Origin: Sediminibacterium sp.
Lineage (GTDB): Bacteria; Bacteroidota; Bacteroidia; B-17B0; Aurantibacillaceae
Direction: 5' to 3'
Length of the DNA: 55,907 nt
NCBI GenBank assembly: GCA_030054095.1
Contig: JASGCO010000027.1
Location: 1 to 55,907 of the forward strand
Part shown: in pieces, positions 26,649 through 36,997 of the stretch
Layout: every line of letters starts with the position of its first letter
How positions within the stretch are numbered: position 1 is the stretch's first letter
Program-made: the position numbers and the translations under genes
Notes under the pieces: generated by a model
The model's database searches: none
What the model was told of the DNA's origin: nothing
What the model saw: only the letters and a program-made list of their open reading frames with translations

Positions 26649-29468
26649 ATGACAAATCCGGTAAAAAAAAGCCTTTTTAAGCGTATCCTGAAATGGACAG
26701 GAATCAGTTTTCTTGTTATTATTGTTGCTCTTATTGCCATTCCTTTTCTGTTTAAAGACAAGCTGATAGCGCTGGTAAAAGAAGAGGCCAACAAAAATCT
26801 GAATGCCAAAGTAGATTTCGGCGACTTCGATCTCACCATCTTTTCTTCCTTTCCCGATCTGCGCTTTAAAATCAATAACGTGCAGGTGGTTGGTATTAAC
26901 GAATTTAAAGACGATACCCTTGCCAATATTGGTCAATTAAGTACCGACATTAACCTTAAAAGCTTATTTGGAGATAAATACCAGATAAATTCAGTTATTA
27001 TTGATAAAGCCCGTTTACAGGCCAAAGTACTGTACAACGGTAAAGCTAACTGGGATATTGCCAAACCGTCCACTGACAGCACCGGACAACCTACTCCCGA
27101 AAGTCAGGAACCCTCTAAGTTTGCCATGAAATTAAAGGAATTGAAAATCAAAGATGCCTATATCGTTTACGACGATCAACAGGGAAATATGTACAGCAAA
27201 CTCGAAGGGTTTAACTACGACCTCTCGGGCGATTTTACACAAGACAATTTTGTATTATCGAACCTGCTCGATATTGCTAAAACCACTTTTAAAATGGGAG
27301 GTGTAGCCTATATGAACGAAGTTCATACGCGCTTTAAAGCCGATCTGGACGCCGATATGCCCAATATGAAATTTACCTTTAAAGAAAATGAACTGGATCT
27401 TAACGATCTGGGACTGGGCTTTGATGGGTTTGTAGCATTACCCGATACTAATGTGGACATGGACATTAAGTTTAACACCAAACAAGCCAGTTTTAAATCC
27501 ATCCTGTCTTTAATTCCAAGTGTTTATACCAAAGATTTTGCCAGTGTAAAAACCGAAGGCAGTCTTACCCTGAAAGGTTTTGCCAAAGGCCGTTACAATG
27601 GCGCCTCTATGCCTGCCTTTGCGGTTGATCTTGGTATTCAGAACGCTATGTTCAAATACCCTTCTCTACCTAAGAGCGTAAACAATATTAATGTAGATGT
27701 GCATGTCAATAATCCCGATGGTAATCTCGATCACACCGTAGTGGATGTTAATAAATTCCATGTGGAAATGGCCGGAAATCCCATTGACATGAGCGCGCAC
27801 GTTAAAACGCCAATCTCTGATCCTGATTTAAGAGCCGATGTAAAAGGCATTATTGTACTCAGTTCGGTAAAAGAATTTATTCCACTTGACAAAGGGGATG
27901 ACATGAATGGAACGGTTAAAGCAGACATCAGTGTAGCCGGACGCATGAGCGCGGTTGAGAAAAAACAATACGAAAATTTTAAAGCCTCAGGCGCACTCGA
28001 AATTGATAAAATGAATTACAAAACAGCTTCCCTGCCTTATGAAGTGTTACTCAACACCATGAAACTCAACTTTACCAATCAGTTTGTAGAATTAGCCGCG
28101 TTCGATGCCTTAATGGGCAAAAGCGATGTGCAAGCCAACGGTAAAATTGAAAATTTTATGCAGTACATTTTTAAAGACGACCTCATTAAAGGGAGCTTTA
28201 ACCTCAACTCCAAACTCATGGACCTGAACCAACTTATGGCTTCTTCCGGCACCTCGTCCCCTGCCCCTACTGCCACAGCGGCTCCTACCAGCACTGCTGC
28301 CACCGGACCGGTTGAAGTACCGGGCAATATCGATTTTGTATTGAACTCTAAACTTGGAAAAGTCATCTACACCAACATGGAATTAACCAATGTAGAAGGA
28401 AACATAGTGGTACGTGAACGAAAAGTAGATATGACCAACCTGCACATGAATACGCTCGGTGGCGCCTTAACGGTAAATGGGTATTACGAAACCACCAATC
28501 CTAAAAAACCAACCACTTCCCTCAATCTGAAAGTAGAAAACTTTGATATACAGCAATCCTTTAAAACCTTTAACACCGTTCAAAAACTGGCGCCTGCCGC
28601 CGAATACGCCAAAGGTTTATTCACCGCCACCATCGAAAACTTTAAAGTGGGACTTAACGAAAAAATGGAGCCGGATTTAAGTACAGTAAACGCCCGCGGA
28701 ACGTTTAAAACAAATGCCGTTAGCGTTGGCGGTTTCCCACCTTTCGTAAAACTCGGTGAAGCCTTAAAAGTAGAACAGTTGAAAAACGCGGAAATCAAAA
28801 ATCTGAATCTGGACTACTTTATAAAAGACGGACGCATCAATTTTAAACCGTTTGTTACTAAAATTGCCAATATCCCTACTAATATTGAAGGCAGCACCGG
28901 TTTAGACCAGAGTATTGATTACAAATGGAAAATGGAAGTGCCGCGCAGTATGTTCGGTTCCAATGCCAACTCTGTTATTAACGGGCTATTGGGTCAGGCC
29001 AATGCCGCTGCCGGAACCAACGTTCAACTCGGCGAAAAAATTAATGTAACAGCCGTATTTGGTGGAACCGTTATGAAACCAACCGTTAAAACCGGTATGA
29101 AAGACGATGCCAAATCAGCGGTAGCCACTGCCACCACTCAGGTATTAAACACAGCCATTAATAAAGCCCAGGAAGAAGCTCAGAAAATTCTGGATGACGC
29201 CAAAGCGCAGGTAGATAAAATTAAGGCCGAAACTCAGGCTTTAGCGGATAAAACCCGTCAGGAAGGTTATGCCGCCGCCGATAAACTGGTAGAAGACGCT
29301 TCTAACCCCATTGCTAAAATAGCCGCCAAAAAAGCCGCGGAAGTTGCCAAAAAAGAGGTTGATAAAAAAGTGCAGAAAATTCTGGATGAAACAGATGCCC
29401 GTAGCAATAAAATAATGGAAGACGCCAAAGCAAAAGCCGACGCCAAAGCCAACGAAGCTAAAAAATAG
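26649..29468 (+). CDS. AsmA-like protein with C-terminal coiled coil
   Basis: 939 residues from the ATG at 26649; the in-frame TTG at 26637 is less likely. One N-terminal transmembrane helix (about 12-35) is followed by AsmA-type repeats (KVDFGDFDLTIFSSFPDLRF) and a large beta-rich body. The C-terminal AsmA-like part ends near 830. A ~110-residue Ala/Lys/Glu-rich segment then forms a predicted coiled coil (AQEEAQKILDDAKAQVDKI). AsmA/TamB relatives form periplasm-spanning grooves for lipid transport or outer-membrane assembly. A Pro/Thr/Ala-rich linker lies near residues 535-560. Confidence 0.85.
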   Translation: MTNPVKKSLFKRILKWTGISFLVIIVALIAIPFLFKDKLIALVKEEANKNLNAKVDFGDFDLTIFSSFPDLRFKINNVQVVGINEFKDDTLANIGQLSTDINLKSLFGDKYQINSVIIDKARLQAKVLYNGKANWDIAKPSTDSTGQPTPESQEPSKFAMKLKELKIKDAYIVYDDQQGNMYSKLEGFNYDLSGDFTQDNFVLSNLLDIAKTTFKMGGVAYMNEVHTRFKADLDADMPNMKFTFKENELDLNDLGLGFDGFVALPDTNVDMDIKFNTKQASFKSILSLIPSVYTKDFASVKTEGSLTLKGFAKGRYNGASMPAFAVDLGIQNAMFKYPSLPKSVNNINVDVHVNNPDGNLDHTVVDVNKFHVEMAGNPIDMSAHVKTPISDPDLRADVKGIIVLSSVKEFIPLDKGDDMNGTVKADISVAGRMSAVEKKQYENFKASGALEIDKMNYKTASLPYEVLLNTMKLNFTNQFVELAAFDALMGKSDVQANGKIENFMQYIFKDDLIKGSFNLNSKLMDLNQLMASSGTSSPAPTATAAPTSTAATGPVEVPGNIDFVLNSKLGKVIYTNMELTNVEGNIVVRERKVDMTNLHMNTLGGALTVNGYYETTNPKKPTTSLNLKVENFDIQQSFKTFNTVQKLAPAAEYAKGLFTATIENFKVGLNEKMEPDLSTVNARGTFKTNAVSVGGFPPFVKLGEALKVEQLKNAEIKNLNLDYFIKDGRINFKPFVTKIANIPTNIEGSTGLDQSIDYKWKMEVPRSMFGSNANSVINGLLGQANAAAGTNVQLGEKINVTAVFGGTVMKPTVKTGMKDDAKSAVATATTQVLNTAINKAQEEAQKILDDAKAQVDKIKAETQALADKTRQEGYAAADKLVEDASNPIAKIAAKKAAEVAKKEVDKKVQKILDETDARSNKIMEDAKAKADAKANEAKK

Positions 29469-29542
29469 ATCAAATCATTTAAAATAATGAAAATCAATAG
29501 TTTGGGAATTACATAAATCGCCCGGATTAGGGTTTATTTTCG

Positions 29543-29550
29543 TAAATTTG
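29543..29550 (+). promoter_or_regulatory. -7 promoter box (TAAATTTG)
   Basis: Fits TAnnTTTG. It would give a leader of about 75-80 nt for the TPR gene at 29632. Confidence 0.4.
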
Positions 29551-29631
29551 TCATAGTATTTAAACAGGTCGCCTCACAAAGCACTTTAATACAAACAATA
29601 GTTTTAACATTTAACGCGAAGAGAACAATAT

Positions 29632-31041
29632 ATGAGTGAATTTGAAGACGACGGGCCGGAAAATGATGAATTTGAAGAGAGCTTGAGGCGTTTTGAAGAT
29701 ATGATTGCCACAGGAAACCCCGCGTTTTTTGATGTGGATGAACTGTGTGATATAATTGATTACTTTATGCAATGGGCCAATTACGACATGGTTAAAAAAG
29801 CCATTGAATTTGGTCAGGAACGTTTTCCCTATTCGGGCGCCATTAAAATAAAACAGGCACAATACTTATCCTCACAGCATTTTACACACGAAGCCTTAAT
29901 ACTGTTAAACGAAGTAGAACAAATTGAACAAAACAATTTCGATTTGTTTATGGCACGTGGTTACATTTACAGCCAAATGGGCTTAGGAGAGCAGGCCATT
30001 GAAAATTTTAAAAAAGCCATTCCTTTGGCCGAATTTAAAGATGAAGTGTATCTGGCCTTGGGAATCGAATTTTTGAACGAAGATAAACCCGACGACGCGC
30101 TCTTTTATCTCAAAAAAGCCATCAAGATCAATCCCAAAAACGAAATTGCCCTTAACGAACTCAGCCTTTGCTACGACCTTACCGGTAAAAGCGAAGAAGC
30201 CATTCAGTTTTTTGAACAATACATTGATCAGTTCCCTTACAGTTACTATGCCTGGTTTAACCTGGGCTTGGCGTACAGCCGGTTTCAACTCTACGAAAAA
30301 GGCATTGATGCCTACGATTACGCCATTGCCATTAACGAACAATTCAGTTCGGCCTACTTTAACAAAGCTAACGCGCTGGCACAATTAGAACGCTATGCCG
30401 AAGCCATCGATGTGTATAAGGAAACCTTTAAGCACGAAGAACAGGATGCCATGACCCATTATTACATTGGGGAATGCTACGAAAACCTTCAGCAATGGGA
30501 AGAGGCATTGGTACACTATAACAAATCGGTAAAACTCGATCCGGCGCATGGCGATGCTTGGCTGGCCATAGGTGTGGTCCTCGATGCCCTCAACCGCCTG
30601 ACCGAAGGTGTACACTATGTGAAAAAAGCGCTGGAAATAAACCCCAATGATCCCGAGTACTGGTATGTGTTTGCCGAAATACAGCACAAACTTGGTTTTC
30701 TGGAAGAGGCAGCCATGGCGTTTCAACGGGTGATAGAACTCGACTACCCCGATTACGATGTGTGGCTCGATTATACACGCTTATTACACGAAGCCGGTTA
30801 CATTAAAGATTGCCTCGAAACTCTGGCCGAAGGCATTAAATTTTTCCCGGATGTAGCAGAATTGTATTACCGCATGGGTGTTATTTTACTCCATCAGGCC
30901 GAACGCGAAGAAGCCTTTGTTTTTTTGCACAAAGCCCTGCAAATGGACTACAGCAAACACGACAGTATTTTTGAATATGCCCCGCTTATCCAGGAAGATC
31001 AGGAAGTCTTACAATTAATTAATCATTACAGTAAAAAATAG
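29632..31041 (+). CDS. tetratricopeptide repeat protein
   Basis: 469 residues, acidic N-terminus, no signal peptide. About ten TPR units cover the rest (for example AWFNLGLAYSRFQLYEKGIDAYDYAIAI split at residue ~205, AWLAIGVVLDALNRL and YWYVFAEIQHKLGFLEEA). Such proteins act as cytoplasmic scaffolds. It ends 10 nt before the ComA-like gene, so the two are likely co-transcribed. Confidence 0.88.
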   Translation: MSEFEDDGPENDEFEESLRRFEDMIATGNPAFFDVDELCDIIDYFMQWANYDMVKKAIEFGQERFPYSGAIKIKQAQYLSSQHFTHEALILLNEVEQIEQNNFDLFMARGYIYSQMGLGEQAIENFKKAIPLAEFKDEVYLALGIEFLNEDKPDDALFYLKKAIKINPKNEIALNELSLCYDLTGKSEEAIQFFEQYIDQFPYSYYAWFNLGLAYSRFQLYEKGIDAYDYAIAINEQFSSAYFNKANALAQLERYAEAIDVYKETFKHEEQDAMTHYYIGECYENLQQWEEALVHYNKSVKLDPAHGDAWLAIGVVLDALNRLTEGVHYVKKALEINPNDPEYWYVFAEIQHKLGFLEEAAMAFQRVIELDYPDYDVWLDYTRLLHEAGYIKDCLETLAEGIKFFPDVAELYYRMGVILLHQAEREEAFVFLHKALQMDYSKHDSIFEYAPLIQEDQEVLQLINHYSKK

Positions 31042-31051
31042 TCATCCCTAC

Positions 31052-31837
31052 ATGAATACCATTTTGACCCACCTCCCCCAACGCACACAAAAACCACGCA
31101 CCAATGGCTTAACCATGGTGATGGACAAGGGACTCAGCCTGCGTCAGGCTGAAGACCTGGTGAGCAGTGGCAGCGATTACATTGATTTTGTAAAATTAGG
31201 TTTCGGCACCTCTCTGGTTTCGAAAAACGTAAAAGAAAAAGTAAAACTCTATAAATCCGCTAACATTAAAGTGTATGTGGGGGGTACATTATTAGAAGCG
31301 TTTATCATCCGTAATCAGTTTGATAATTACCTGCGTTACATCGATGATCTGGGACTCGATTGTGCCGAAGTGAGCGATGGCAGCATTGAACTGGATCACG
31401 ATAAAAAGTGCGAATACATTAACCAGCTAGCTAAAAACTATACCGTACTTAGCGAAGTAGGCAGTAAAGAAGAAGGGGTTATCATTCATCCGGCCCGCTG
31501 GATCAAAATGATGCAAAACGAACTCGAAGCAGGTTCCTTTAAAGTCATTGCCGAAGCGCGCGAAAGCGGTACTGTTGGTATTTTCCATAAAAACGGCAGC
31601 GCGCATACCATGCTCATTAACCGCATCGTGAACAAAGTAAAAATCGAAAACATTATCTGGGAAACGCCTCAAAAATCGCAACAGGTGTATTTTCTGAAAT
31701 TATTCGGGGCTAACGTTAACGTGGGGAACATTGGGGTAGATGATATTATCCCGCTCGAAACCCTGCGTATTGGTTTAAGAGGCGATACCTTTTTTACCTT
31801 TTTGCCAGACAGTATGAAAACAGTAATTCAACAATAA
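31052..31837 (+). CDS. phosphosulfolactate synthase (ComA family)
   Basis: 261 residues of the ComA family, which adds sulfite to phosphoenolpyruvate to give phosphosulfolactate, the first step to coenzyme M in methanogens. The TIM-barrel motifs GLTMVMDKGL, SDYIDFVKLGFGTS, YVGGTLLEAF and IIHPARWIKMMQNEL are all present, and the length is normal. Bacteroidota do not make coenzyme M. The product may feed sulfolactate or sulfonolipid metabolism, but no further gene of such a pathway is nearby, so this is inference. Confidence 0.82.
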   Translation: MNTILTHLPQRTQKPRTNGLTMVMDKGLSLRQAEDLVSSGSDYIDFVKLGFGTSLVSKNVKEKVKLYKSANIKVYVGGTLLEAFIIRNQFDNYLRYIDDLGLDCAEVSDGSIELDHDKKCEYINQLAKNYTVLSEVGSKEEGVIIHPARWIKMMQNELEAGSFKVIAEARESGTVGIFHKNGSAHTMLINRIVNKVKIENIIWETPQKSQQVYFLKLFGANVNVGNIGVDDIIPLETLRIGLRGDTFFTFLPDSMKTVIQQ

Positions 31838-31930
31838 ACTAATCCATAGCGCATGACACACCCCGTTACCGACACAAAATGAAGCTAACAGGGTAATCTC
31901 ATGCAGTAACAAAAAACAAATTCTCTGCAC

Positions 31931-32227
31931 ATGAAAGAAATTACCGTACAAGAGTTAAAGCAACTCCAGGACACCAACGCCAGCTACCAGTTAATAGACG
32001 TTCGCGAACCCTTCGAATTTCAGGATGATAATTTGGGAGGAGAACTTATTCCGCTTGGCGAAATTATGAACCATACCGACCGTATTCAACGCGACAAACA
32101 GGTGATAATCCATTGCCGCAGCGGCGCGCGCAGTGCCAACGCCGTAAAATTTTTAGAGTCGCAGGGATTCACCAACCTGCATAACCTGAAAGGTGGCATT
32201 ATGGCCTACCGCAGCGAAATAGGATAA
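31931..32227 (+). CDS. single-domain rhodanese-like protein
   Basis: 98 residues forming one rhodanese domain: LIDVREPFEF near the start, active-site loop IHCRSGARS with the catalytic Cys, and LKGGIMAYRSEI at the end. It may act as a sulfurtransferase or persulfide carrier in the cytoplasm. It lies 93 nt after the ComA-like gene, so a sulfur-related link is possible but not proven. Confidence 0.9.
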   Translation: MKEITVQELKQLQDTNASYQLIDVREPFEFQDDNLGGELIPLGEIMNHTDRIQRDKQVIIHCRSGARSANAVKFLESQGFTNLHNLKGGIMAYRSEIG

Positions 32228-32379
32228 AATTAAAATCAGAGCCCTTATCAGATCAGATTTTAATACTAAATTAGCAACGCTTTTTACAAAAAGATATGCG
32301 GTACGCACGCCGCTAACAGTACAATAAACAGCGTGCGCGTACAATAGCATATAACATTTAAAACATAAATTAACTAGAT

Positions 32380-33768
32380 ATGAATTACGACGTTATCGTT
32401 ATAGGAAGTGGTCCGGGTGGATACGTTACCGCCATCCGCGCCTCACAGTTAGGATTTAAAACTGCCGTTATCGAGAAAGAAAGCCTCGGAGGGATTTGTT
32501 TAAACTGGGGATGTATTCCAACCAAAGCCTTATTAAAAAGCGCGCAGGTGTTCGAATACCTGAACCACGCCAAAGATTACGGAATTAGTGCCGATAACAT
32601 TAAAGCCGATTTCGGCGCTGTGGTAAAACGCAGCCGCGATGTGGCCGAAGGCATGAGCAAAGGCGTTCAGTTCCTGATGAAAAAGAACAAAATTGACGTT
32701 ATTATGGGTACGGCCAAAGTAAAACCCGGCAAAAAAGTGGACGTTACCGCTGCCGATGGTAAACTAACGACCTATACGGCCAACCATATCATTATTGCTA
32801 CCGGAGCCCGTTCGCGCCAGTTACCTAACCTGCCACAGGATGGTAAAAAAATTATCGGTTACCGCGAAGCCATGACCCTTCCGAAACAACCCAAACAAAT
32901 GGTAGTGGTTGGAAGCGGCGCTATTGGTGTGGAGTTCGCTTACTTTTACGCCACCATGGGTACCAAAGTAACCATCGTGGAATTTATGCCAAACATTGTT
33001 CCAGTTGAAGATGAAGACGTATCTAAACAACTGGAAAAATCCTTCAAGAAAGTGGGCATTGAAGTGATGACCGAAGCCAGCGTAGAAAGCGTGGATACCA
33101 AAGGCGAAGGCTGCAAAGTACTGGTAAAAACCAAAACCGGCAATGTTACCCTCGATGCCGATGTAGTATTATCGGCCGTTGGTATCGAAGCCAACATTCA
33201 AAACATTGGTCTGGAAGAAACCGGCATCAAAACCGATAAAGGAAAAATTGTAACCGATACTTTTTACGCTACCAATGTACCAGGGTATTACGCCATTGGC
33301 GACTGTACCGCGGGTCAGGCCCTTGCTCACGTAGCCAGCGCCGAAGGCATTACCTGCGTTGAAAAAATAAAAGGCATGCACGTAGAAGCGGTGGATTATA
33401 ACAACATTCCCGGCTGTACCTATTGCCAGCCCGAAATTGCATCAGTAGGTTACACCGAGAAAAAAGCGAAAGAAGCCGGTTATCAGGTTAAAGTTGGTAA
33501 ATTCCCGTTCAGCGCATCCGGAAAAGCAAAAGCAGCCGGAGCCAGCGACGGATTTATTAAACTGATTTTCGACGCTAAATACGGCGAGTTGTTAGGCGCG
33601 CACATGATCGGCGCTAACGTTACCGAAATGATTGCCGAAGCCGTTGCCGTGCGTAAACTGGAAACCACCGGACACGAACTCATTAAAACCGTTCACCCGC
33701 ACCCAACCATGAGCGAAGCCATTATGGAAGCAGCCGCTGCGGCCTACGGAGAAGTGATCCACTTATAA
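32380..33768 (+). CDS. lpdA: dihydrolipoyl dehydrogenase
   Basis: E3 subunit of 2-oxoacid dehydrogenase complexes, reoxidising dihydrolipoyl groups with NAD. Of the 462 residues, FAD-binding GSGPGGYVTAIRASQLG is near 8-24, the redox disulfide GGICLNWGCIPTKAL near 38-52, NAD-binding GSGAIGVEFA near 178, the second FAD motif YAIGDCT near 305, and the catalytic HPHPTMSE near 437. A terminator follows. Confidence 0.96.
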   Translation: MNYDVIVIGSGPGGYVTAIRASQLGFKTAVIEKESLGGICLNWGCIPTKALLKSAQVFEYLNHAKDYGISADNIKADFGAVVKRSRDVAEGMSKGVQFLMKKNKIDVIMGTAKVKPGKKVDVTAADGKLTTYTANHIIIATGARSRQLPNLPQDGKKIIGYREAMTLPKQPKQMVVVGSGAIGVEFAYFYATMGTKVTIVEFMPNIVPVEDEDVSKQLEKSFKKVGIEVMTEASVESVDTKGEGCKVLVKTKTGNVTLDADVVLSAVGIEANIQNIGLEETGIKTDKGKIVTDTFYATNVPGYYAIGDCTAGQALAHVASAEGITCVEKIKGMHVEAVDYNNIPGCTYCQPEIASVGYTEKKAKEAGYQVKVGKFPFSASGKAKAAGASDGFIKLIFDAKYGELLGAHMIGANVTEMIAEAVAVRKLETTGHELIKTVHPHPTMSEAIMEAAAAAYGEVIHL

Positions 33769-33790
33769 TTTTCATTCTTATTCTATACCT

Positions 33791-33819
33791 TAAAAGCTAT
33801 CCACACCGGGTAGCTTTTA
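33791..33819 (+). terminator. terminator after lpdA
   Basis: Stem TAAAAGCTA.CC / GG.TAGCTTTTA with a short loop, ending in T-rich sequence. Confidence 0.75.
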
Positions 33820-33850
33820 TTATTTCATAATAAAGGTGTAATTTAGTTTT

Positions 33851-35461
33851 ATGCGGAAAAGCACTAACCTGTTTATCTTACTATTCCTGTTGTACACAGC
33901 TTCTTTACCGGCACAGGACACTAACAAAGCCATTGCCCAACTAAACCGTTATGTAAAACTCGTTAACGATTATCTGGTTGATCTGGACGCGTATTATAAC
34001 GATGCCATCCGCTTTAAACAAGATTTTGCCAGATACGAACAAGACGATAAACGCTTTCAGGGATTCCGCCAACCCGACCAGACACCCTTTACCCTTACCG
34101 ACCGGCAGCAACTGAAACAAGACATAGACACCTATAAACCTGCTATTGGTGCCGCCGAACACACGTCCCTCCTTTCACCCATTCACACCATCGAAGAACA
34201 ACTCGAAAACATCAGCCTGCTCAGAAAATACATGGTGGAGTACGTTTCAGAAAACAATAACAAAGTCAGCATTAACAAACAAAAACCGCCCCAGCTCATT
34301 AACGATATGGCCCGGTGCTTCGATGCCATTTATGTAGCAAAAGAACAATTCCGGAATACCGTTATCCGCATATACAAAACCCATTACGCCCTGACCCATC
34401 CCGATCCGGTATTAAACCAATTGCAGCGCCACATGGCTACCTGCTTCGATCTGGCCCATGAGATACAATTACGGCTCCGCAATACCGATACCACGCAACA
34501 CAAAACACTAACCCTTCAACTCATTCAACTGCACGATAGCCTGCAGGCCATGAAAACAAATGTACAACAACGCCTTTATCCCCAACACGCTTTCCTTCAA
34601 AACAAAATTCAAAAATCGTACACCGATTTATGCTGGGCCGTAAAACGCTTCTGTAATTTCAGCGAAGATTTTTATAACAACGACCGCTTTGTAACAAGCG
34701 ATCTTGCCTTTTACAAAGCATTAGGCAAAAAATGGTTTCCATTAAGCACCCTCAAAAGTGACATTGTACACAATAACCTGCTCGTTGCTCAAATTTGCGA
34801 TAACGAACTCGTAATACACTACGAAAGTTTTCTCCGTTACATGGATGGCGTTTACCTCAACACCGCCGTTATTGGCCATCACAACCACTACGTTCAAAAA
34901 TACAAGTCTGGTAAAGACACTGCGCTGTTGCAAAAAGTAGATTCTGTGCAGGTTCTTTTTTTACACCCTGTAAAAGAACCTTATGTGTTTCGTGGCACCT
35001 CCACCCAACACGGCAAGGTCGATAGTCCCGGTGAGCGCCTGTGTTGCGTCGGAGTAAGTTCAGGCAATTCTGCCCCCCACACCGGCACCGACATCAATTT
35101 CGGAACCGTTGCCGTTGGCAGCAGCGTTCACCTTTCCAACGTTTTATTTGAGCTTTCCCAACCAGTACTACTCCCCGCTTCCTATCCCGTACTCAACGAA
35201 CTCGCCGGCTTTCTCGTCACTCACCCCACTACCGTTGTGCGGCTTGACGGACATACTGATTACGTGGGCAATAAAAAAGCCAACAAACAACTCAGCAAAG
35301 CCCGTGTAGAGCGCGTAAAAGCCTACCTTATGGAAAAAGGTGCCAAAGACAAACAAATTAAACTCGATTGGTTTGGCGGCAGTAAACCCCTTGTATTTTC
35401 TGAACTCGAAAACGAGCGGGCCGTTAACCGCCGGGTAGAACTCACCATATTGGAAAAATAA
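33851..35461 (+). CDS. OmpA-family secreted protein
   Basis: 536 residues. A signal peptide (1-22, ending PAQ) is followed by a ~390-residue helical region of no known family. The C-terminal OmpA domain is roughly 420-536: LFELSQPVLLPASYPVLNEL, VRLDGHTDYVG, LSKARVERVKAYL, NRRVELTI, with the peptidoglycan-binding Asp and Arg. It is followed 2 nt later by a TonB-like small protein, so the two are coupled. Confidence 0.85.
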   Translation: MRKSTNLFILLFLLYTASLPAQDTNKAIAQLNRYVKLVNDYLVDLDAYYNDAIRFKQDFARYEQDDKRFQGFRQPDQTPFTLTDRQQLKQDIDTYKPAIGAAEHTSLLSPIHTIEEQLENISLLRKYMVEYVSENNNKVSINKQKPPQLINDMARCFDAIYVAKEQFRNTVIRIYKTHYALTHPDPVLNQLQRHMATCFDLAHEIQLRLRNTDTTQHKTLTLQLIQLHDSLQAMKTNVQQRLYPQHAFLQNKIQKSYTDLCWAVKRFCNFSEDFYNNDRFVTSDLAFYKALGKKWFPLSTLKSDIVHNNLLVAQICDNELVIHYESFLRYMDGVYLNTAVIGHHNHYVQKYKSGKDTALLQKVDSVQVLFLHPVKEPYVFRGTSTQHGKVDSPGERLCCVGVSSGNSAPHTGTDINFGTVAVGSSVHLSNVLFELSQPVLLPASYPVLNELAGFLVTHPTTVVRLDGHTDYVGNKKANKQLSKARVERVKAYLMEKGAKDKQIKLDWFGGSKPLVFSELENERAVNRRVELTILEK

Positions 35462-35463
35462 CC

Positions 35464-35868
35464 ATGAGACCGGTTGTTTTGTATATACTGTTGCTGATTC
35501 CTTTATCACTAAAAGCACAGCGGCCCATTATTTGCGATTCGGTTTACCTTTCTCCCGACACATTGCCGCATTATAAAAATGGCGTAAAAGATTTAATGGC
35601 CTTCAGCAAGGATTCTATTATCACAGCCATTTCAAAACATTGTGGAGGCCCCAACTCCAATATATACAGTTTAAGAGCGAAACTCCTTATCAGACAAAAT
35701 GGTACCGTAACAGAAGTTACCTTCAGGCATTTTAACGGAGACCCTGAATGCCGCAAACGGCTGGAAAAAATTCTGCTCAACATGAAAGGATGGAAACCCG
35801 CCATTAACAAAGGAAAACCCGTATGTTGTTATGCCCCTTTTGTGATCGGGTGTATCAGATGGCACTAA
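35464..35868 (+). CDS. small secreted protein with TonB C-terminal-like domain
   Basis: 134 residues with a signal peptide (1-19, ending KAQ). The C-terminal half (KLLIRQNGTVTEVTF ... LEKILLNMKGWKPAINKGKPV) follows the strand-helix-strand pattern and W-K-P-x-x-x-x-G-K-P-V signature of TonB C-terminal domains. Unlike TonB it has no transmembrane anchor or Pro-rich linker. Six Cys residues suggest periplasmic disulfides. It probably works with the OmpA-like protein encoded just upstream. Confidence 0.65.
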   Translation: MRPVVLYILLLIPLSLKAQRPIICDSVYLSPDTLPHYKNGVKDLMAFSKDSIITAISKHCGGPNSNIYSLRAKLLIRQNGTVTEVTFRHFNGDPECRKRLEKILLNMKGWKPAINKGKPVCCYAPFVIGCIRWH

Positions 35869-36173
35869 TCCATTGGATCACTCTCGCTTTCTCCTTTGTA
35901 ACATTACAAAACGCCACTAAAAAAGTAAAGCCCCCATACCGGAAGCTTTACCCACAGACAGACCATTAAACCGGTAATCAACCACATTACCCTTGAAATA
36001 GTCTTCTTTTTTGTTGTTTCTATTTTTTCCTGTTTCCAGGCCAAGGCACCTACCAATTGTAGTTACGCCGTGTTGTTTTAATTGTTTTATACAACAAAGG
36101 TACATGCGCGCATCTATCCCCTCCCTACCGTTCCGGCTGTTTTTTTCACATTTCCAATTCAGCCTTCTTTTCC

Positions 36174-36181
36174 TACCTTTG
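36174..36181 (+). promoter_or_regulatory. -7 promoter box (TACCTTTG) of dapB
   Basis: Fits TAnnTTTG, 22 nt before the dapB ATG. The preceding ~300 bp (35869-36173) holds no gene that I can see. Confidence 0.6.
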
Positions 36182-36203
36182 CTCCGCGTATAAAAAACAG
36201 AGT

Positions 36204-36911
36204 ATGAAAATTGCATTATTAGGGTATGGCAAAATGGGAAAAGAAATAGAAGCCATTGCGCTTCAGCGGGGCCACACCATTGTTCTGAAAGTAGGTGAAA
36301 CCAATTCTTCCACCGTTACCGATGCCGAATTACAAGCCGCCGATGTGGCCATTGAATTCAGTACGCCGCACACGGTGCTACCCAATATCAAACGTTGCTT
36401 CGCTTTAAAATTACCCGTTGTTGTAGGTACTACCGGCTGGTACAACGAACTGGATAACGTTCGCGAAGCCTGCACAAGCGCCAATGCGAGCTTGTTCTAT
36501 GCCAGTAATTTCAGTCTGGGTGTTAACCTATTTTTTAAAGTAAATACTTATCTGGCCCAACTCATGAATCAGTATCCCGACTATGACATTAGCATGGAAG
36601 AAATCCATCACATTCATAAACTCGACAAACCCAGCGGCACCGCCATTACACTCGCAAATCAGATTATAGATCAGGTGAGCCGTAAAACCCGGTGGAGCAT
36701 TACCGATCAAAATCCCGAAACCCTTTTTATAAACGACGTACGCGAAGGCGAAGTGCCCGGCACACACATTATAAAATACACCTCCGGCATTGACGACATT
36801 GAAATCATGCACAAGGCTCACAACCGCAAAGGCTTTGCCTTGGGTGCGGTAGTAGCCGCCGAATTTCTGAAAGGCAAAACCGGCGTTTATACCATGAGTG
36901 ATTTGATTTAA
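36204..36911 (+). CDS. dapB: 4-hydroxy-tetrahydrodipicolinate reductase
   Basis: Reduces the product of DapA with NAD(P)H in lysine and diaminopimelate synthesis. Of the 235 residues, the N-terminal nucleotide motif is GYGKMGKEIE. EIHHIHKLDKPSGTA holds the catalytic His/Lys and substrate loop. The C-terminal motif is RKGFALGAVVAAEFLKGK. It is slightly shorter than the E. coli enzyme, as usual in Bacteroidota. It is the last core gene before the accessory region. Confidence 0.95.
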   Translation: MKIALLGYGKMGKEIEAIALQRGHTIVLKVGETNSSTVTDAELQAADVAIEFSTPHTVLPNIKRCFALKLPVVVGTTGWYNELDNVREACTSANASLFYASNFSLGVNLFFKVNTYLAQLMNQYPDYDISMEEIHHIHKLDKPSGTAITLANQIIDQVSRKTRWSITDQNPETLFINDVREGEVPGTHIIKYTSGIDDIEIMHKAHNRKGFALGAVVAAEFLKGKTGVYTMSDLI

Positions 36912-36997
36912 GGAGATAGCTCTTTTTACGCTCTCGCTTCAGGAATAAAACACTACAAAAAACTAGTACAATATTTCGCCACAGTTAATAGGCTATC

